Below are positions 25,559-33,772 of a stretch of DNA of 64,000 nt, one piece after another (positions within the stretch are counted from its first letter, which is position 1; each line of letters starts with the position of its first letter). The position numbers and the translations under genes are program-made. The stretch is taken from NCBI GenBank assembly GCA_905479495.1, contig CAJQMR010000021.1, forward strand, positions 62,001-126,000, read 5' to 3'. Origin of the DNA: an uncultured Anaerolineae bacterium (GTDB lineage: Bacteria; Chloroflexota; Anaerolineae; Promineifilales; Promineifilaceae). The notes beneath the pieces are model-generated. The model worked only from the letters and a program-made list of their open reading frames with translations. It searched no databases and was not told the origin of the DNA.

Positions 25559-26138
25559 GTCCAACTTGCAGAAAGTGAAACCGGCAGTAAAAGCTGCTTT
25601 CCAGGGGGCTGCATGCGTAAAGGCCAGCGGCGATTGTTTCCTTTGCTTCGTGCAAATGGCAAATGCGCAGCTGCTGCCAGATCGCGCCGTCGCGGGAAGC
25701 TTCGATCAGGAAATCCTGGCCCTGGCGGCTGATGCGGTACCACAGCTGATTTATGCTGGAAGCAATATCCTGCGTGGCCCAATCGGAATAGCCCAGGTTG
25801 GTAACCACAGAGCCTAATTTACTGCTCTCCTCGTTAATGTACTCTGTGGATGCCTTGATCCAGTTGTTCTCATCCAGACGGATGATGAGGCCACATTGAT
25901 CGTAAAGCGTGGTGGGGCGAAATTCGACCTGGGTGGTCAGGCAAAAATCCCCCGTGACTTCCTGCAGCAGGCAGTGGCCATTATCGTTGCGAAAACCGTA
26001 ATGGGTGCGCTGCCAAAAGTCGGTTTGAGGCATCGTCCAGATTTCTAAACCATTCCCCGTCTGGTATTTTTCTGGTTCATTGAGCCAGAAATAGTTTGCC
26101 GCCAGCTGGCCCTGGTTAAAATCTTCTTTGCTGTTCAT
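25530..26138 (-). CDS. DUF1349 (concanavalin-like beta-sandwich) protein
   Basis: A cytosolic protein of 202 residues without signal peptide. The pattern TDFWQRTHYGF, CLTTQVEFRP, DQCGLIIRLDENNWIKAS and a VVTNLGYSDWAT segment is that of DUF1349, a jelly-roll family often found beside carbohydrate enzymes; the biochemical role is not established. The start is ATG 26138; an in-frame ATG at 26168 would overlap the upstream reductase gene. It lies 10 bp after the aldo/keto reductase gene on the same strand, so the two are probably co-transcribed, and its end overlaps the convergent PfkB gene. Confidence 0.82.
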   Translation of the reverse strand: MNSKEDFNQGQLAANYFWLNEPEKYQTGNGLEIWTMPQTDFWQRTHYGFRNDNGHCLLQEVTGDFCLTTQVEFRPTTLYDQCGLIIRLDENNWIKASTEYINEESSKLGSVVTNLGYSDWATQDIASSINQLWYRISRQGQDFLIEASRDGAIWQQLRICHLHEAKETIAAGLYACSPLESSFYCRFHFLQVGPNQWQIENH

Positions 26139-26148
26139 GGTGTATCCC

Positions 26149-27141
26149 TTACGCCAGAATGGCCTCAATGGCGGCCAATTCCCCGGCGCTAAAGTCCAGG
26201 TTATCTAACGCAGCAACCGCTTCTTCAACATGGCCCACGCGGCTGGCACCGATCAGGGCAGAAGTCATGCCGGGATGGCGCAACACCCAGGCGATGGCCA
26301 TTTGGGCCATAGATTGTCCACGAGCTTTGGCCATTTCATTGAGTTTAGCCACTCGGGTGATGCGATCCTGGCTGATTTCGTCGCCCCAGTGCAGCTCATC
26401 TTTGTATTTACCGCCGCGAGAATCTTCAGGAATGGTTTTTAGGTATTTGTCGGTAAGGATGCCCTGACACAGCGGCGAAAAGCCGATGCAGCCAATGCCT
26501 TCCTCGGCCAACACGTCCAGCAGGCCATCTTCAATCCAGCGGTCGAACATGTTGTAGCGCGGCTGGTGGATGAGGCAGGGTGTGCCCAGGTCGCGCAAGA
26601 TGGCGGCTGCCTGGCGCGTTTGCTCTGGATCGTAGGTGGAGATGCCGACGTACAGCGCCCGCCCGCTGCGCACGATGTAGTCGAGCGCGCCCATTGTTTC
26701 TTCCAGCGGCGTGTCTGGGTCAAAGCGGTGGCTGTAGAAGATGTCTACGTAATCCAGTCCCATGCGCTTGAGGCTTTGGTCCAGGCTGGCCACCAAATAT
26801 TTGCGCGAACCCCATTCACCGTACGGTCCGGGCCACATCAAATATCCTGCCTTGGAGGAAATGATCAGTTCATCCCGGTAGGGGGCCAAATCTTGGGCTA
26901 AAATTTTGCCAAAGGTTTCTTCGGCGGAACCTGGTGGGGGGCCATAGTTGTTGGCCAGGTCAAAGTGGGTGATGCCCAAATCGAAGGCGCGATGGATCAT
27001 GTTACGGCCGTTTTCCAACGTATCCACCCCACCAAAGTTATACCAAAGCCCCAGCGTGATGGCGGGCAGTTTCAAGCCACTGCGCCCACTGCGACGGTAA
27101 ATCATTTTCTCATATCGGTCATCGGCTGCTTGATACGTCAT
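26149..27141 (-). CDS. Aldo/keto reductase, YghZ/Kv-beta type
   Basis: NADPH-dependent oxidoreductase of 330 residues. It has GLWYNFGGVDTLENGR, HFDLANNYGPPPGSAEE (catalytic Asp and Tyr), ISSKAGY (Lys), YVDIFYSHRFDP (His) and the C-terminal SALIGASRVGHVEEAV typical of the L-glyceraldehyde-3-phosphate reductase (YghZ) group, distinct from the reductase at 20018. YghZ detoxifies L-glyceraldehyde-3-phosphate and methylglyoxal. ATG 27141 is preceded by a GAGAGAAAACC purine stretch; ATG 27105 is a possible alternative. It lies between the AEC transporter and DUF1349 genes in the same direction. Confidence 0.9.
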   Translation of the reverse strand: MTYQAADDRYEKMIYRRSGRSGLKLPAITLGLWYNFGGVDTLENGRNMIHRAFDLGITHFDLANNYGPPPGSAEETFGKILAQDLAPYRDELIISSKAGYLMWPGPYGEWGSRKYLVASLDQSLKRMGLDYVDIFYSHRFDPDTPLEETMGALDYIVRSGRALYVGISTYDPEQTRQAAAILRDLGTPCLIHQPRYNMFDRWIEDGLLDVLAEEGIGCIGFSPLCQGILTDKYLKTIPEDSRGGKYKDELHWGDEISQDRITRVAKLNEMAKARGQSMAQMAIAWVLRHPGMTSALIGASRVGHVEEAVAALDNLDFSAGELAAIEAILA

Positions 27142-27176
27142 GGTTTTCTCTCTCCCAATCTTGAAAGAATCCGGGC

Positions 27177-28130
27177 TTACACCAACGGATTCAAGGCAAA
27201 ATAAATAATGTAAACAGCTATCGAAACGATGGTATGGACCATCAAAACGTTGTTGATGTATTGTTTTTCGGTCGTAGCTAGGCCCCGACGTGCATATAAT
27301 GGCACAATAAACGGTGGCGGCAAAATGAGCAGGGTGAAAACGGCCGCTTCAAAAAAGGCGTCAAGCTGCAAAAGAGTGCGAATGACAAAAATGTTTACCA
27401 CCAGCGCTAGAGGAATCAGGAGCGTCAGGCGCAGGAACACAACCAGCAGAGACTCCTTTAAGCCATGTGTGTCGAACTTGATGCCGTAACCTACAATCAC
27501 CAAAATAAGGGGAATGGTGAGGGTGCCCAGGGTTTGCAGCGTTGCCATGATGGCTCCGGTGACGGGCAGTTCATAAAGTGTTTTGGCTGTGCCCAATACA
27601 TTCAAAAGCAGGCTGGCCAAAATGGCGATAACCACTGGCGAGGTGATAAAAGAACGGCCGATTCCCGCCACGCTTTGCCGCCCATCTCGTTTCATCAACA
27701 GCAGCGGCAAAAAGACAAACCAGATGAAAATCTCGTGCCCTAAATCGACCACGGCAATGTTGCCAATGTGGGAAAGGCCGTAGGCGCTGCCAAACAGACT
27801 GACGCCCAACATGCCGTATTCAAATCCCGTGGTTAAGTAAGGAAAATATTCATGTTGGATGCTGAACTGGTTTTTCAGCAGGCGGCCCAGCAGGAACAGC
27901 AAAATGCAAAGTAGAAATGTAAAGCCAAAAATAACAAAGTAGGCTGATATAAGCTCGATGTCCAAAAATGAGATGAAGAGGACGGCGGGCAGGGTGATGT
28001 TGACTACAAACTTGCGTAAATCATCAATAGTGGGCGGGCTTAGGAAATTTTTGCGGCGAATCCAATAGCCTAACGAAAGCAGCAACAGGATGGGCAGTAC
28101 ACGGTTGATAATTTGGATGGTTGGCTCCAT
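27177..28130 (-). CDS. AEC-family (auxin efflux carrier-like) membrane transporter
   Basis: Integral membrane protein of 317 residues with about ten hydrophobic segments in two five-helix halves. The first segment VLPILLLLSLGYWIRRKNFL and the loop VVNITLPAVLF are typical of the AEC family, whose bacterial members move small organic acids such as malate or malonate. The C-terminal half contains IPLILVIVGYGI. The start is ATG 28130, with AGGGGAAAAC upstream; a TTG further upstream is unlikely. It stands at the head of the three-gene leftward unit ending at 25530. The substrate is unknown. Confidence 0.85.
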   Translation of the reverse strand: MEPTIQIINRVLPILLLLSLGYWIRRKNFLSPPTIDDLRKFVVNITLPAVLFISFLDIELISAYFVIFGFTFLLCILLFLLGRLLKNQFSIQHEYFPYLTTGFEYGMLGVSLFGSAYGLSHIGNIAVVDLGHEIFIWFVFLPLLLMKRDGRQSVAGIGRSFITSPVVIAILASLLLNVLGTAKTLYELPVTGAIMATLQTLGTLTIPLILVIVGYGIKFDTHGLKESLLVVFLRLTLLIPLALVVNIFVIRTLLQLDAFFEAAVFTLLILPPPFIVPLYARRGLATTEKQYINNVLMVHTIVSIAVYIIYFALNPLV

Positions 28131-28236
28131 GTTTTCCCCTAAGAACCTTTTCAATATGGTTAATTAACATCCCATGACTATACCCACTTTTGCGCTTTCG
28201 GAACGTGGCTTTTGGAGAGGAAAGAATGGAGAAATG

Positions 28237-29808
28237 TCACAATATTTTTTGGACTTGCTGGGCAACCTCTTTACGGCCGATTTTACCCGAAGCCGTCAGG
28301 GGAAGCTGCTCAACCAACTGGATGTGCCGGGGGATTTTGTAGCCCGCCAGATGTTCACGGCAAAAAGTGATGAGATCGCCGGGAGAGACTGGGGCGTTTT
28401 TGGCCACCTGTACCATGGCCATGACCTGCTGCCCCCATTCCGCATCGGGAATGCCCACGACACACGCTTCGGTAACGGCCGTATGCTTTCTCAACACCGC
28501 TTCCACCTCTGCCGGATACACATTTTCGCCGCCGGACACAATCAAATCGCTGCGCCGCTGCACAATGAAAAGATCGCCGTCGGCGTCCAGGTAGCCGAGG
28601 TCGCCTGTGTGGAGATTGGAGATTGGAGACTGATTCCAATCTTCAATCTCCAATCTCCAATCTCCAATCTCCCCTTTGTAATAGCCCGCCATCACCGTTG
28701 GTCCCGTCACCACGATTTCGCCAATCTCGTTGGACGGCCGTTCCTGCCCATTTTCACCCACAATTTTGACGCTGGTAAACATGAGTGGTTTGCCCACGCT
28801 GCCAGGTTTACGCGCGGCGTTAGTGGGCAGCATGGTGGCTACCTGGGAAGCAGCTTCGGTGAGGCCGTAGGTAGGGGCCACCAGAGGTGGCGAATGGTTA
28901 ATGGTTAATGCTTCTTCACTGGTCACTGACTGCTCATCACTGGTTACTGAATACTGATTACCGATTTCCGATCTCGGTAGCTCATTGGCCTGCTGCACCA
29001 GCTCCGGCGTGGCGGCGGCACCGCCGAGGAGGATGAGGCGTAGGCTGGCGGGCCAGTCGGTGCGGCTTTGCAGCAGGCGGTGCAGCATCGTAGGCACCAG
29101 GGAGATGAGGGTGATGGGATTTGTGTCGAGATCGTGGTTGATAGTTGGCAGATCGAAGCGGGTGTGGAGGGAAACGGCAGTACCGTACAAACAACTGCGA
29201 AACAGCACCGCCAATCCACCCACATGGTACAGGGGCAGTACGCTCAACCAGAGGTCATTTGGCTGTATGCCTAGCCGGTAGGCCGAGGCGTTGGCGCTCC
29301 AAAAATGGTTGGCAAAAGTGAGCAGCACGCCCTTGGGCTTACCGGACGTGCCGGAGGTGAAAACGACGGACTGGTAATGGTTAATATTAAATGGTAAATG
29401 GTTAATGGTTAATGTTGTTGGCTCAAACCATTCTTCCTTTACCATTAATAATTTACAATTAACCGTTAACCATTCATCGGCTTCGCTGGCAAAATCCTCA
29501 TCACTGATCAGCCATTTTGCCGCGACGTGTTCAATTTGCCAGCGAATTTCGGCGGGGGTGAGCCGAGTGTTAAGCGGGACAAGGATCGCGCCCAGTCGGG
29601 CCAGGGCGTGCACGAGGCAAACGGTGGGCAGGCCGTTAGGCAGCAGCATAGCCACAAAATCACCGGCCTGCACACCCGCCGTTTGCAGCCGGGCGCAGAC
29701 GGCGTTGACCATCTGGTTGAGTTGGTGGTAGGTCCAGCGCTGCTCGCCGATGATGAGGGCGAGCTTGTCTGGTGTGGCCTGTGCCCGGCTGGTAAGCCAA
29801 TCTTGCAT
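28237..29808 (-). CDS. menE: O-succinylbenzoate-CoA ligase with three in-frame repeat insertions
   Basis: Adenylate-forming enzyme of 523 residues that activates o-succinylbenzoate to its CoA thioester in menaquinone synthesis. The AMP-binding core is intact: VVFTSGTSGKPKGV, LPLYHVGGL, APTYGLTEA, HTGDLGYLD, and the C-terminal PLTASGKIGRKE with the catalytic Lys. It is longer than usual because of three low-complexity stretches at about residues 106-146, 278-305 and 379-399, each coded by an interspersed repeat (see separate entries); the third sits just before HTGDLGYLD. Identification as MenE rests on the nearby menD, menF and menA; a general acyl-CoA ligase is the alternative. Confidence 0.85.
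   Translation of the reverse strand: MQDWLTSRAQATPDKLALIIGEQRWTYHQLNQMVNAVCARLQTAGVQAGDFVAMLLPNGLPTVCLVHALARLGAILVPLNTRLTPAEIRWQIEHVAAKWLISDEDFASEADEWLTVNCKLLMVKEEWFEPTTLTINHLPFNINHYQSVVFTSGTSGKPKGVLLTFANHFWSANASAYRLGIQPNDLWLSVLPLYHVGGLAVLFRSCLYGTAVSLHTRFDLPTINHDLDTNPITLISLVPTMLHRLLQSRTDWPASLRLILLGGAAATPELVQQANELPRSEIGNQYSVTSDEQSVTSEEALTINHSPPLVAPTYGLTEAASQVATMLPTNAARKPGSVGKPLMFTSVKIVGENGQERPSNEIGEIVVTGPTVMAGYYKGEIGDWRLEIEDWNQSPISNLHTGDLGYLDADGDLFIVQRRSDLIVSGGENVYPAEVEAVLRKHTAVTEACVVGIPDAEWGQQVMAMVQVAKNAPVSPGDLITFCREHLAGYKIPRHIQLVEQLPLTASGKIGRKEVAQQVQKIL
28611..28672. repeat. AGATTGG-type repeat inside menE
   Basis: On the plus strand GGAGATTGGAGATTGGAGAC is followed after a short loop by four CAATCTC units, giving a long imperfect hairpin. 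The frame stays open; the coded peptide contains DWRLEIEDW and SPISNL. The same peptide pattern occurs in MenD and at the MenF start. Confidence 0.85.
28893..28975. repeat. TACTGA/GGTTAATG-type repeat inside menE
   Basis: Units ATGGTTAATGGTTAATG and CACTGGTTACTGAATACTGA lie in tandem between the nucleotide-binding core and the YGLTEA motif. The coded stretch contains NQYSVTSDEQSVTSEE. The TACTGA unit matches the hairpin at 43163-43194. Confidence 0.75.
29370..29490. repeat. GGTTAATG-type inverted repeat inside menE
   Basis: Repeated TGGTTAATG/ATGGTAAATG units are followed by complementary CATTAATAATTTACAATTAA and GTTAACCATT, forming an AT-rich stem. The coded stretch contains LTVNCKLLMV and TINHLPFNINHY, directly before the VVFTSGTSG motif. 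Confidence 0.75.
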
Positions 29809-29814
29809 AGCGGT

Positions 29815-31188
29815 TTAGTCGGTTGCGGGGACGGCGGTGGCCAAAGGTTGTTTGGGTACGGCCGTTTCCCGACGACGGTAACGAATGAAGGTAGGCGTTG
29901 GCCGGTTGGCCCCCAAGCCGCGCAAAATCTCGGTGTTTTGCGTCACTAACTCCAGCTCAAACTGGCGCAGCATGAGGGCGGTGATGATGGTCATTTCGTT
30001 GTTGGCGAAGTTCATGCCGGTGCATTTGTGCATCCCGCCACCAAAGCCAAACAGACCAAAGCGATGCTGCTTGTCTTCGGCGCGATCCGGGGCAAAGCGG
30101 ATCGGATCGAACTGTTCTGGCTGGGCGAACTGGTCGGGCAGCTTGTGCCCGATTTCCTGCGCCACCTGCACCAGCCAGCCTGCCGGGATGAGGTAATCAC
30201 CAAATTCAATATCTTCTTTGGCCACGCGCATAAGCAAATCAGCAGACGGCCGTAATCGTTCCACCTCGCGCACGGCCCAGGCGATATGGTCGAGCTGCAC
30301 CATCCGTTTGGGGGTAATGTGCTCGCCTGCCGGGGCGACGGTCTCAATCTCGGCCAGCACTTTTTGTAAATAATCCGGGTGCTGCAACAAAAAGATGAGG
30401 GTCCAGGCGGCTTGCCCGGCAGTGGTTTCATGCCCGGCAAACATGAGGGCCATCAGCAGATTGCGCACCATTTCTTCATCTATGGACCGGCCTTCCTCGG
30501 CAGATTTGTTGATGATGTCTTGCAGAAAATCATTGTATTTGTCTGGGTTGGCGCGCCGCTCGGCGATGATGGGGCCTAGAATTTCGGTCATGCGCGCTTT
30601 GGCTTTGTCCCGCTTGCGGAATTTGGGCAGGGGCAGGTTGGGCGGCAGCAGCGGATCGAGCCCTTTGCCGACGTTGGTGTACAGGTCCCAAAATTCGCGA
30701 CCCACGGCGTGGTTCACTTCTTTGCCCAGGAAGCAATCTCCGGCGACTTTTTGCACCAGGGTGCCGATCTCTTCGGTGATTTCAATTTCGCCGCTGTCGC
30801 CCAGGCCATCGAGCCATTCCTGCACGACTTCTTGCATGATGTCTACGTAGAGCAGCATTTTTTCACGCTTGAACAATTCCTGGACTAACGGCCGTTGCTC
30901 TAAATATTTGTCGTGGGGGGCCAGGAAAAGCGCTTCGCCAAACATGGCTTGCAAGAATTTGTATGGTTCCTGAATGCTGAGACGGTTGTCTGTCTCCATA
31001 AAAAATGTCTTTTGATTTTCCGGCCCAATAACGACGGCAACGTTTTGGTTGGCTAGCTTGAGACCAAATACCTGGCCATGTTCGGCAAAGCCCCGCTGCA
31101 TGAGCCGGGAACGATTACGCTGGAACTCAATGGCGTGCCCCAAAACAGGCAGCGCGCCAGAGGTAAGCGGTGGTGTTGGTTTTGTCAT
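29815..31188 (-). CDS. Cytochrome P450
   Basis: Soluble heme monooxygenase of 457 residues with no membrane anchor. The I-helix motif AGHETT is at residues 251-256, the K-helix ExxR is in EVERLRP, and the heme loop FGFGGGMHKCTGMNFA has the thiolate ligand at C389. The start is ATG 31188, supported by AAGGAAG 8 bp upstream. It lies 6 bp upstream of menE and downstream of menD, so it is embedded in the menaquinone gene group. A CYP51/CYP120-like class is suggested by general pattern only; the substrate is unknown and no redox partner is encoded nearby. Confidence 0.93.
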   Translation of the reverse strand: MTKPTPPLTSGALPVLGHAIEFQRNRSRLMQRGFAEHGQVFGLKLANQNVAVVIGPENQKTFFMETDNRLSIQEPYKFLQAMFGEALFLAPHDKYLEQRPLVQELFKREKMLLYVDIMQEVVQEWLDGLGDSGEIEITEEIGTLVQKVAGDCFLGKEVNHAVGREFWDLYTNVGKGLDPLLPPNLPLPKFRKRDKAKARMTEILGPIIAERRANPDKYNDFLQDIINKSAEEGRSIDEEMVRNLLMALMFAGHETTAGQAAWTLIFLLQHPDYLQKVLAEIETVAPAGEHITPKRMVQLDHIAWAVREVERLRPSADLLMRVAKEDIEFGDYLIPAGWLVQVAQEIGHKLPDQFAQPEQFDPIRFAPDRAEDKQHRFGLFGFGGGMHKCTGMNFANNEMTIITALMLRQFELELVTQNTEILRGLGANRPTPTFIRYRRRETAVPKQPLATAVPATD

Positions 31189-31357
31189 GTTAACTTCCTT
31201 TGGCAAGTCAAAAATCAGACTCTCTCCTAAATTTTTTCTTTATTTTACCAACAGATTTGGTTTGTCTATTGGATGATAGGTTATTTTTAATGTAGTTTCT
31301 ATGTGTCAACAACAAATTTGAGCAGTCAATGATTGTTTGGTGGTTCCAGCTGGTTGA

Positions 31358-33145
31358 TTACTTCAATTCGCTGTTGATTCGTCGTCGGATTTGCTCGTCC
31401 TTGGCCCCATCGGTGAATAGTTCGATGAGGCGGGGTGCGGGTCGGGCAACGGCCGTTGCCACTGCCTGCTCAAACTGTGCACGATTTTTGGCCTGAAGAT
31501 AATCCAGGCCAAACATGGCGGCGGCCTGGGCAAAAGTACGGCCGTGTGGTGTCAGGAAGCGGTCGGTGAAGGGCGGCTCGTGCTGGCTGATGGGCAGCCG
31601 CCGGAAGATGCCGCCGCCGTTGTTGTTGATGACGATAATCGTGGCGTTGGGTGTCTGGCTGGCCAGCAGCAGGCTGTTCAAATCGTGCAGGGCGGTTACG
31701 TCTCCTACGACGATGAAGGTGGGGCGACCCGTCGCCTGGGCCACACCCAGCCCGGTGGCGATGTTGCCGTCAATGCCAGATGCGCCCCGGTTGCCGAAGA
31801 TGTGCAGGGTTTTGGGGCGGAAACGGCCGTATTGGTCCAGGTGGCGCACGGGCAGGCTGTTGCCGATTAGCAGGTTACCGTTTTCAGGCAGATGGTCCAG
31901 CAGCGTGGCGATGGCTGCCCCGTCGAACCAATGTTGGCTCAGTTGGGCGTCCAGCTTGTTCCAGGTAGCCTCCTCGGTGGCCTGGACAGTTTGGTGCCAG
32001 GCGTGGTCTGCTTGGTGTTTTTCTAGACGGGCAGTGAGGGTTTGGCAAACGGCCGTTTCGTTCAGCTGTAAAAAGTGGGTTGTGCGCTGGCTGTCATCGG
32101 CCCAGACGCCGTTTTCGCGGATGTGGAGTCTGAAGACTGGGTTGATTTTGTCCAGGTAGGCGTTGAGCCATTTGCTGGTGGGCACCGCGCCAAAACGCAA
32201 AATGATTTCTGGTTCTGGCCAACCGGGATCATTCTGCAAAAAGGTCTCGTAGCCGCTAATGATTAGATTATCCGCAGATTGGCGAACCGTATTCACTGCA
32301 GATTTTTTCTTTGCGTTCTTCTCATTCTTTGCGCCTTTGCGTTGAAAGCGCACCCCGGAAATGGAATCGGCCAGAATGGGGTAGCCAGTGTGCTCTGCCA
32401 GCGCCATAACAGCCTGGGGAAAATCACCGCCGGGGCAGCGTGGACCACAGATGATGAGTCCGTGGAGATGTTGGCTGAAAACGGCCGTTAGCCAATCGAG
32501 CTGCTCATCTGTGGGTGTGATTTTGCCTTGGGAGATTGGCGATTGGCGATTGGAGATTTGGCTTGCGGATTCAATCTCTAATCGCCAATCTCTCATCTCC
32601 TCAGCCGCAGGCTCCAACGGTTTGCGAAAGGGAAAATTGACATGCACCGGTCCTTTGCGTAGGCCGTTGGCGGTAGCGTAGGCGCGAACGGCCGTTGTCT
32701 GCACGTGGCGCAGCGCTACTTCCGGTGCGTTTTCTTGGGGCAGCGGCATGTCTACCGACCACAGCACCTGGTCGCTAAAAATCTTTACCTGGTCAATGGT
32801 CTGATTGGCCCCGCTGTGGCGCAGCTCGTGGGGGCGGTCGCCGGTGAGGATGAGCAGGGGCACCTGGCTCATTTGGGCTTCCACAATGGCGGGGAGGTAG
32901 TTGGCAACGGCCGTTCCCGAGGTGCACACCAGGGCCACCGGCTTGTCGCTGGCCAATGCCATCCCCAAAGCGTAAAAGCCCGCGCCCCGTTCATCCAGAT
33001 GCAAAAATGTTTCAATGTGCGGATGCGCCTCAAAGGCTAGCGTTAGCGGTGTAGATCGTGAGCCAGGTGAGATCACAACTGAATTAAGACCAGATGCGGC
33101 CAGACTGTTAACGAATAGTTGTGACCAATAAATGTTTGGATTCAT
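31358..33145 (-). CDS. menD: SEPHCHC synthase with two in-frame repeat insertions
   Basis: Thiamine-diphosphate enzyme of 595 residues that adds 2-oxoglutarate to isochorismate, the committed step of menaquinone synthesis. Family landmarks: VVISPGSRSTPLTLAF, LDERGAGFYALG, VALVCTSGTAVANYLPA, LTGDRPHELRHSGANQTIDQ, and the ThDP-binding NRGASGIDGN with FIVVGDVTALHDLNSL. Two stretches, about residues 182-205 and 265-290, do not resemble MenD and are coded by interspersed repeats, which explains the extra length. Start is ATG 33145, 23 bp after the small membrane protein. Confidence 0.93.
   Translation of the reverse strand: MNPNIYWSQLFVNSLAASGLNSVVISPGSRSTPLTLAFEAHPHIETFLHLDERGAGFYALGMALASDKPVALVCTSGTAVANYLPAIVEAQMSQVPLLILTGDRPHELRHSGANQTIDQVKIFSDQVLWSVDMPLPQENAPEVALRHVQTTAVRAYATANGLRKGPVHVNFPFRKPLEPAAEEMRDWRLEIESASQISNRQSPISQGKITPTDEQLDWLTAVFSQHLHGLIICGPRCPGGDFPQAVMALAEHTGYPILADSISGVRFQRKGAKNEKNAKKKSAVNTVRQSADNLIISGYETFLQNDPGWPEPEIILRFGAVPTSKWLNAYLDKINPVFRLHIRENGVWADDSQRTTHFLQLNETAVCQTLTARLEKHQADHAWHQTVQATEEATWNKLDAQLSQHWFDGAAIATLLDHLPENGNLLIGNSLPVRHLDQYGRFRPKTLHIFGNRGASGIDGNIATGLGVAQATGRPTFIVVGDVTALHDLNSLLLASQTPNATIIVINNNGGGIFRRLPISQHEPPFTDRFLTPHGRTFAQAAAMFGLDYLQAKNRAQFEQAVATAVARPAPRLIELFTDGAKDEQIRRRINSELK
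32275..32350. repeat. CGCAAAG-type repeat inside menD
   Basis: On the coding strand AACGCAAAGGCGCAAAGAAT, then GAACGCAAAGAAAAAATCTG and a CGCCAATCTGCGGA unit. The frame is open and codes a Lys-rich stretch (QRKGAKNEKNAKKKS). It matches the intergenic repeat 12985-13061. Confidence 0.8.
32529..32600. repeat. AGATTGG-type inverted repeat inside menD
   Basis: GGGAGATTGGCGATTGGCGA is mirrored by CTCTAATCGCCAATCTC about 30 bp later, giving a strong hairpin. It codes EEMRDWRLEIESASQ and SNRQSPIS in MenD. The encoded DWRLEI recurs in MenE and MenF. Confidence 0.85.
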
Positions 33146-33168
33146 GAAATTAGCTTGCCCAATTACTT

Positions 33169-33714
33169 TTACGTGATTTTTTCAAACGTTTTGTGACCGT
33201 TGTCTATTTGATTTTGTAGATAACTGTCAATTGCTTTGGTTTCTGTGCGGAAATTGACATACATGAAAGGGATGACAAAGATCAAGGCGACTCCAGATAT
33301 GATAAATGGCAATAATATCAGGTGCATGAACAGCGACGCCCGATATTCCAATTCTGGTAAAGGCTCGGCTAAATTGGCATACCCAACATATGGCCAACTA
33401 GTCCCCCATCTTGGTTTGCGAAATTGAATGAGTCGTTCATTTCCCTTGGTGCGTATAAACCCGACGATGTTTTCAATGAAGGGTAGGAATTGCTGCTTTC
33501 TTTTCGTAAAGATGTCTTCGTCCATTTTTTGCAGAAATTCCAGTTCCTGATTTGTCAGGGGACGGCTGAAGAGTTTCATGCCTCGTTTCAATCTATTGCT
33601 GTTCCGTCTTAGGAGCAAGATGGTTTGTATGATGCCCAAAAAGAAGATTGGAAATGCGGCAAAAAAAGAAATCATTAAGGCTCGCCACCAGTAAAATTCA
33701 AGAGTATCCCACAT
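33169..33714 (-). CDS. Small two-helix membrane protein of unknown function
   Basis: A protein of 181 residues that I do not recognise. A hydrophobic segment near residues 13-33 is followed by a basic cytosol-like stretch, a central charged region with many Lys/Arg, then a second hydrophobic segment near 132-155. AAGGA 7 bp before ATG 33714 supports the start. It lies between menF and menD in the same direction, 23 bp before menD, so it is probably in their transcript, but nothing links it to menaquinone chemistry. Confidence 0.7.
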   Translation of the reverse strand: MWDTLEFYWWRALMISFFAAFPIFFLGIIQTILLLRRNSNRLKRGMKLFSRPLTNQELEFLQKMDEDIFTKRKQQFLPFIENIVGFIRTKGNERLIQFRKPRWGTSWPYVGYANLAEPLPELEYRASLFMHLILLPFIISGVALIFVIPFMYVNFRTETKAIDSYLQNQIDNGHKTFEKIT

Positions 33715-33737
33715 AGTTGTATTCCTTAGAATTGGTC

Positions 33738-33772
33738 AATCGCTAATCTCCAATCTCCAGTCTCAGAGCTTG
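33738..33772. repeat. AGATTGG-type repeat at the menF 3' end
   Basis: On the coding strand GACTGGAGATTGGAGATTAG runs across the menF stop codon. It supplies the last residues RLEIGD and the stop. Confidence 0.7.

Noticed and set aside
28611..28672. Possible CRISPR array from tandem AGATTGG units
   Set aside because: Units are adjacent without spacers and lie within an intact gene; no cas genes in the window.
28174..28908. Plus-strand open frame of 244 codons across menE
   Set aside because: Antisense to the AMP-binding enzyme and includes the complement of a repeat.
28237..29808. menE as a pseudogene because of three odd insertions
   Set aside because: The frame is open and all adenylation motifs are present, so it is kept as a functional gene.
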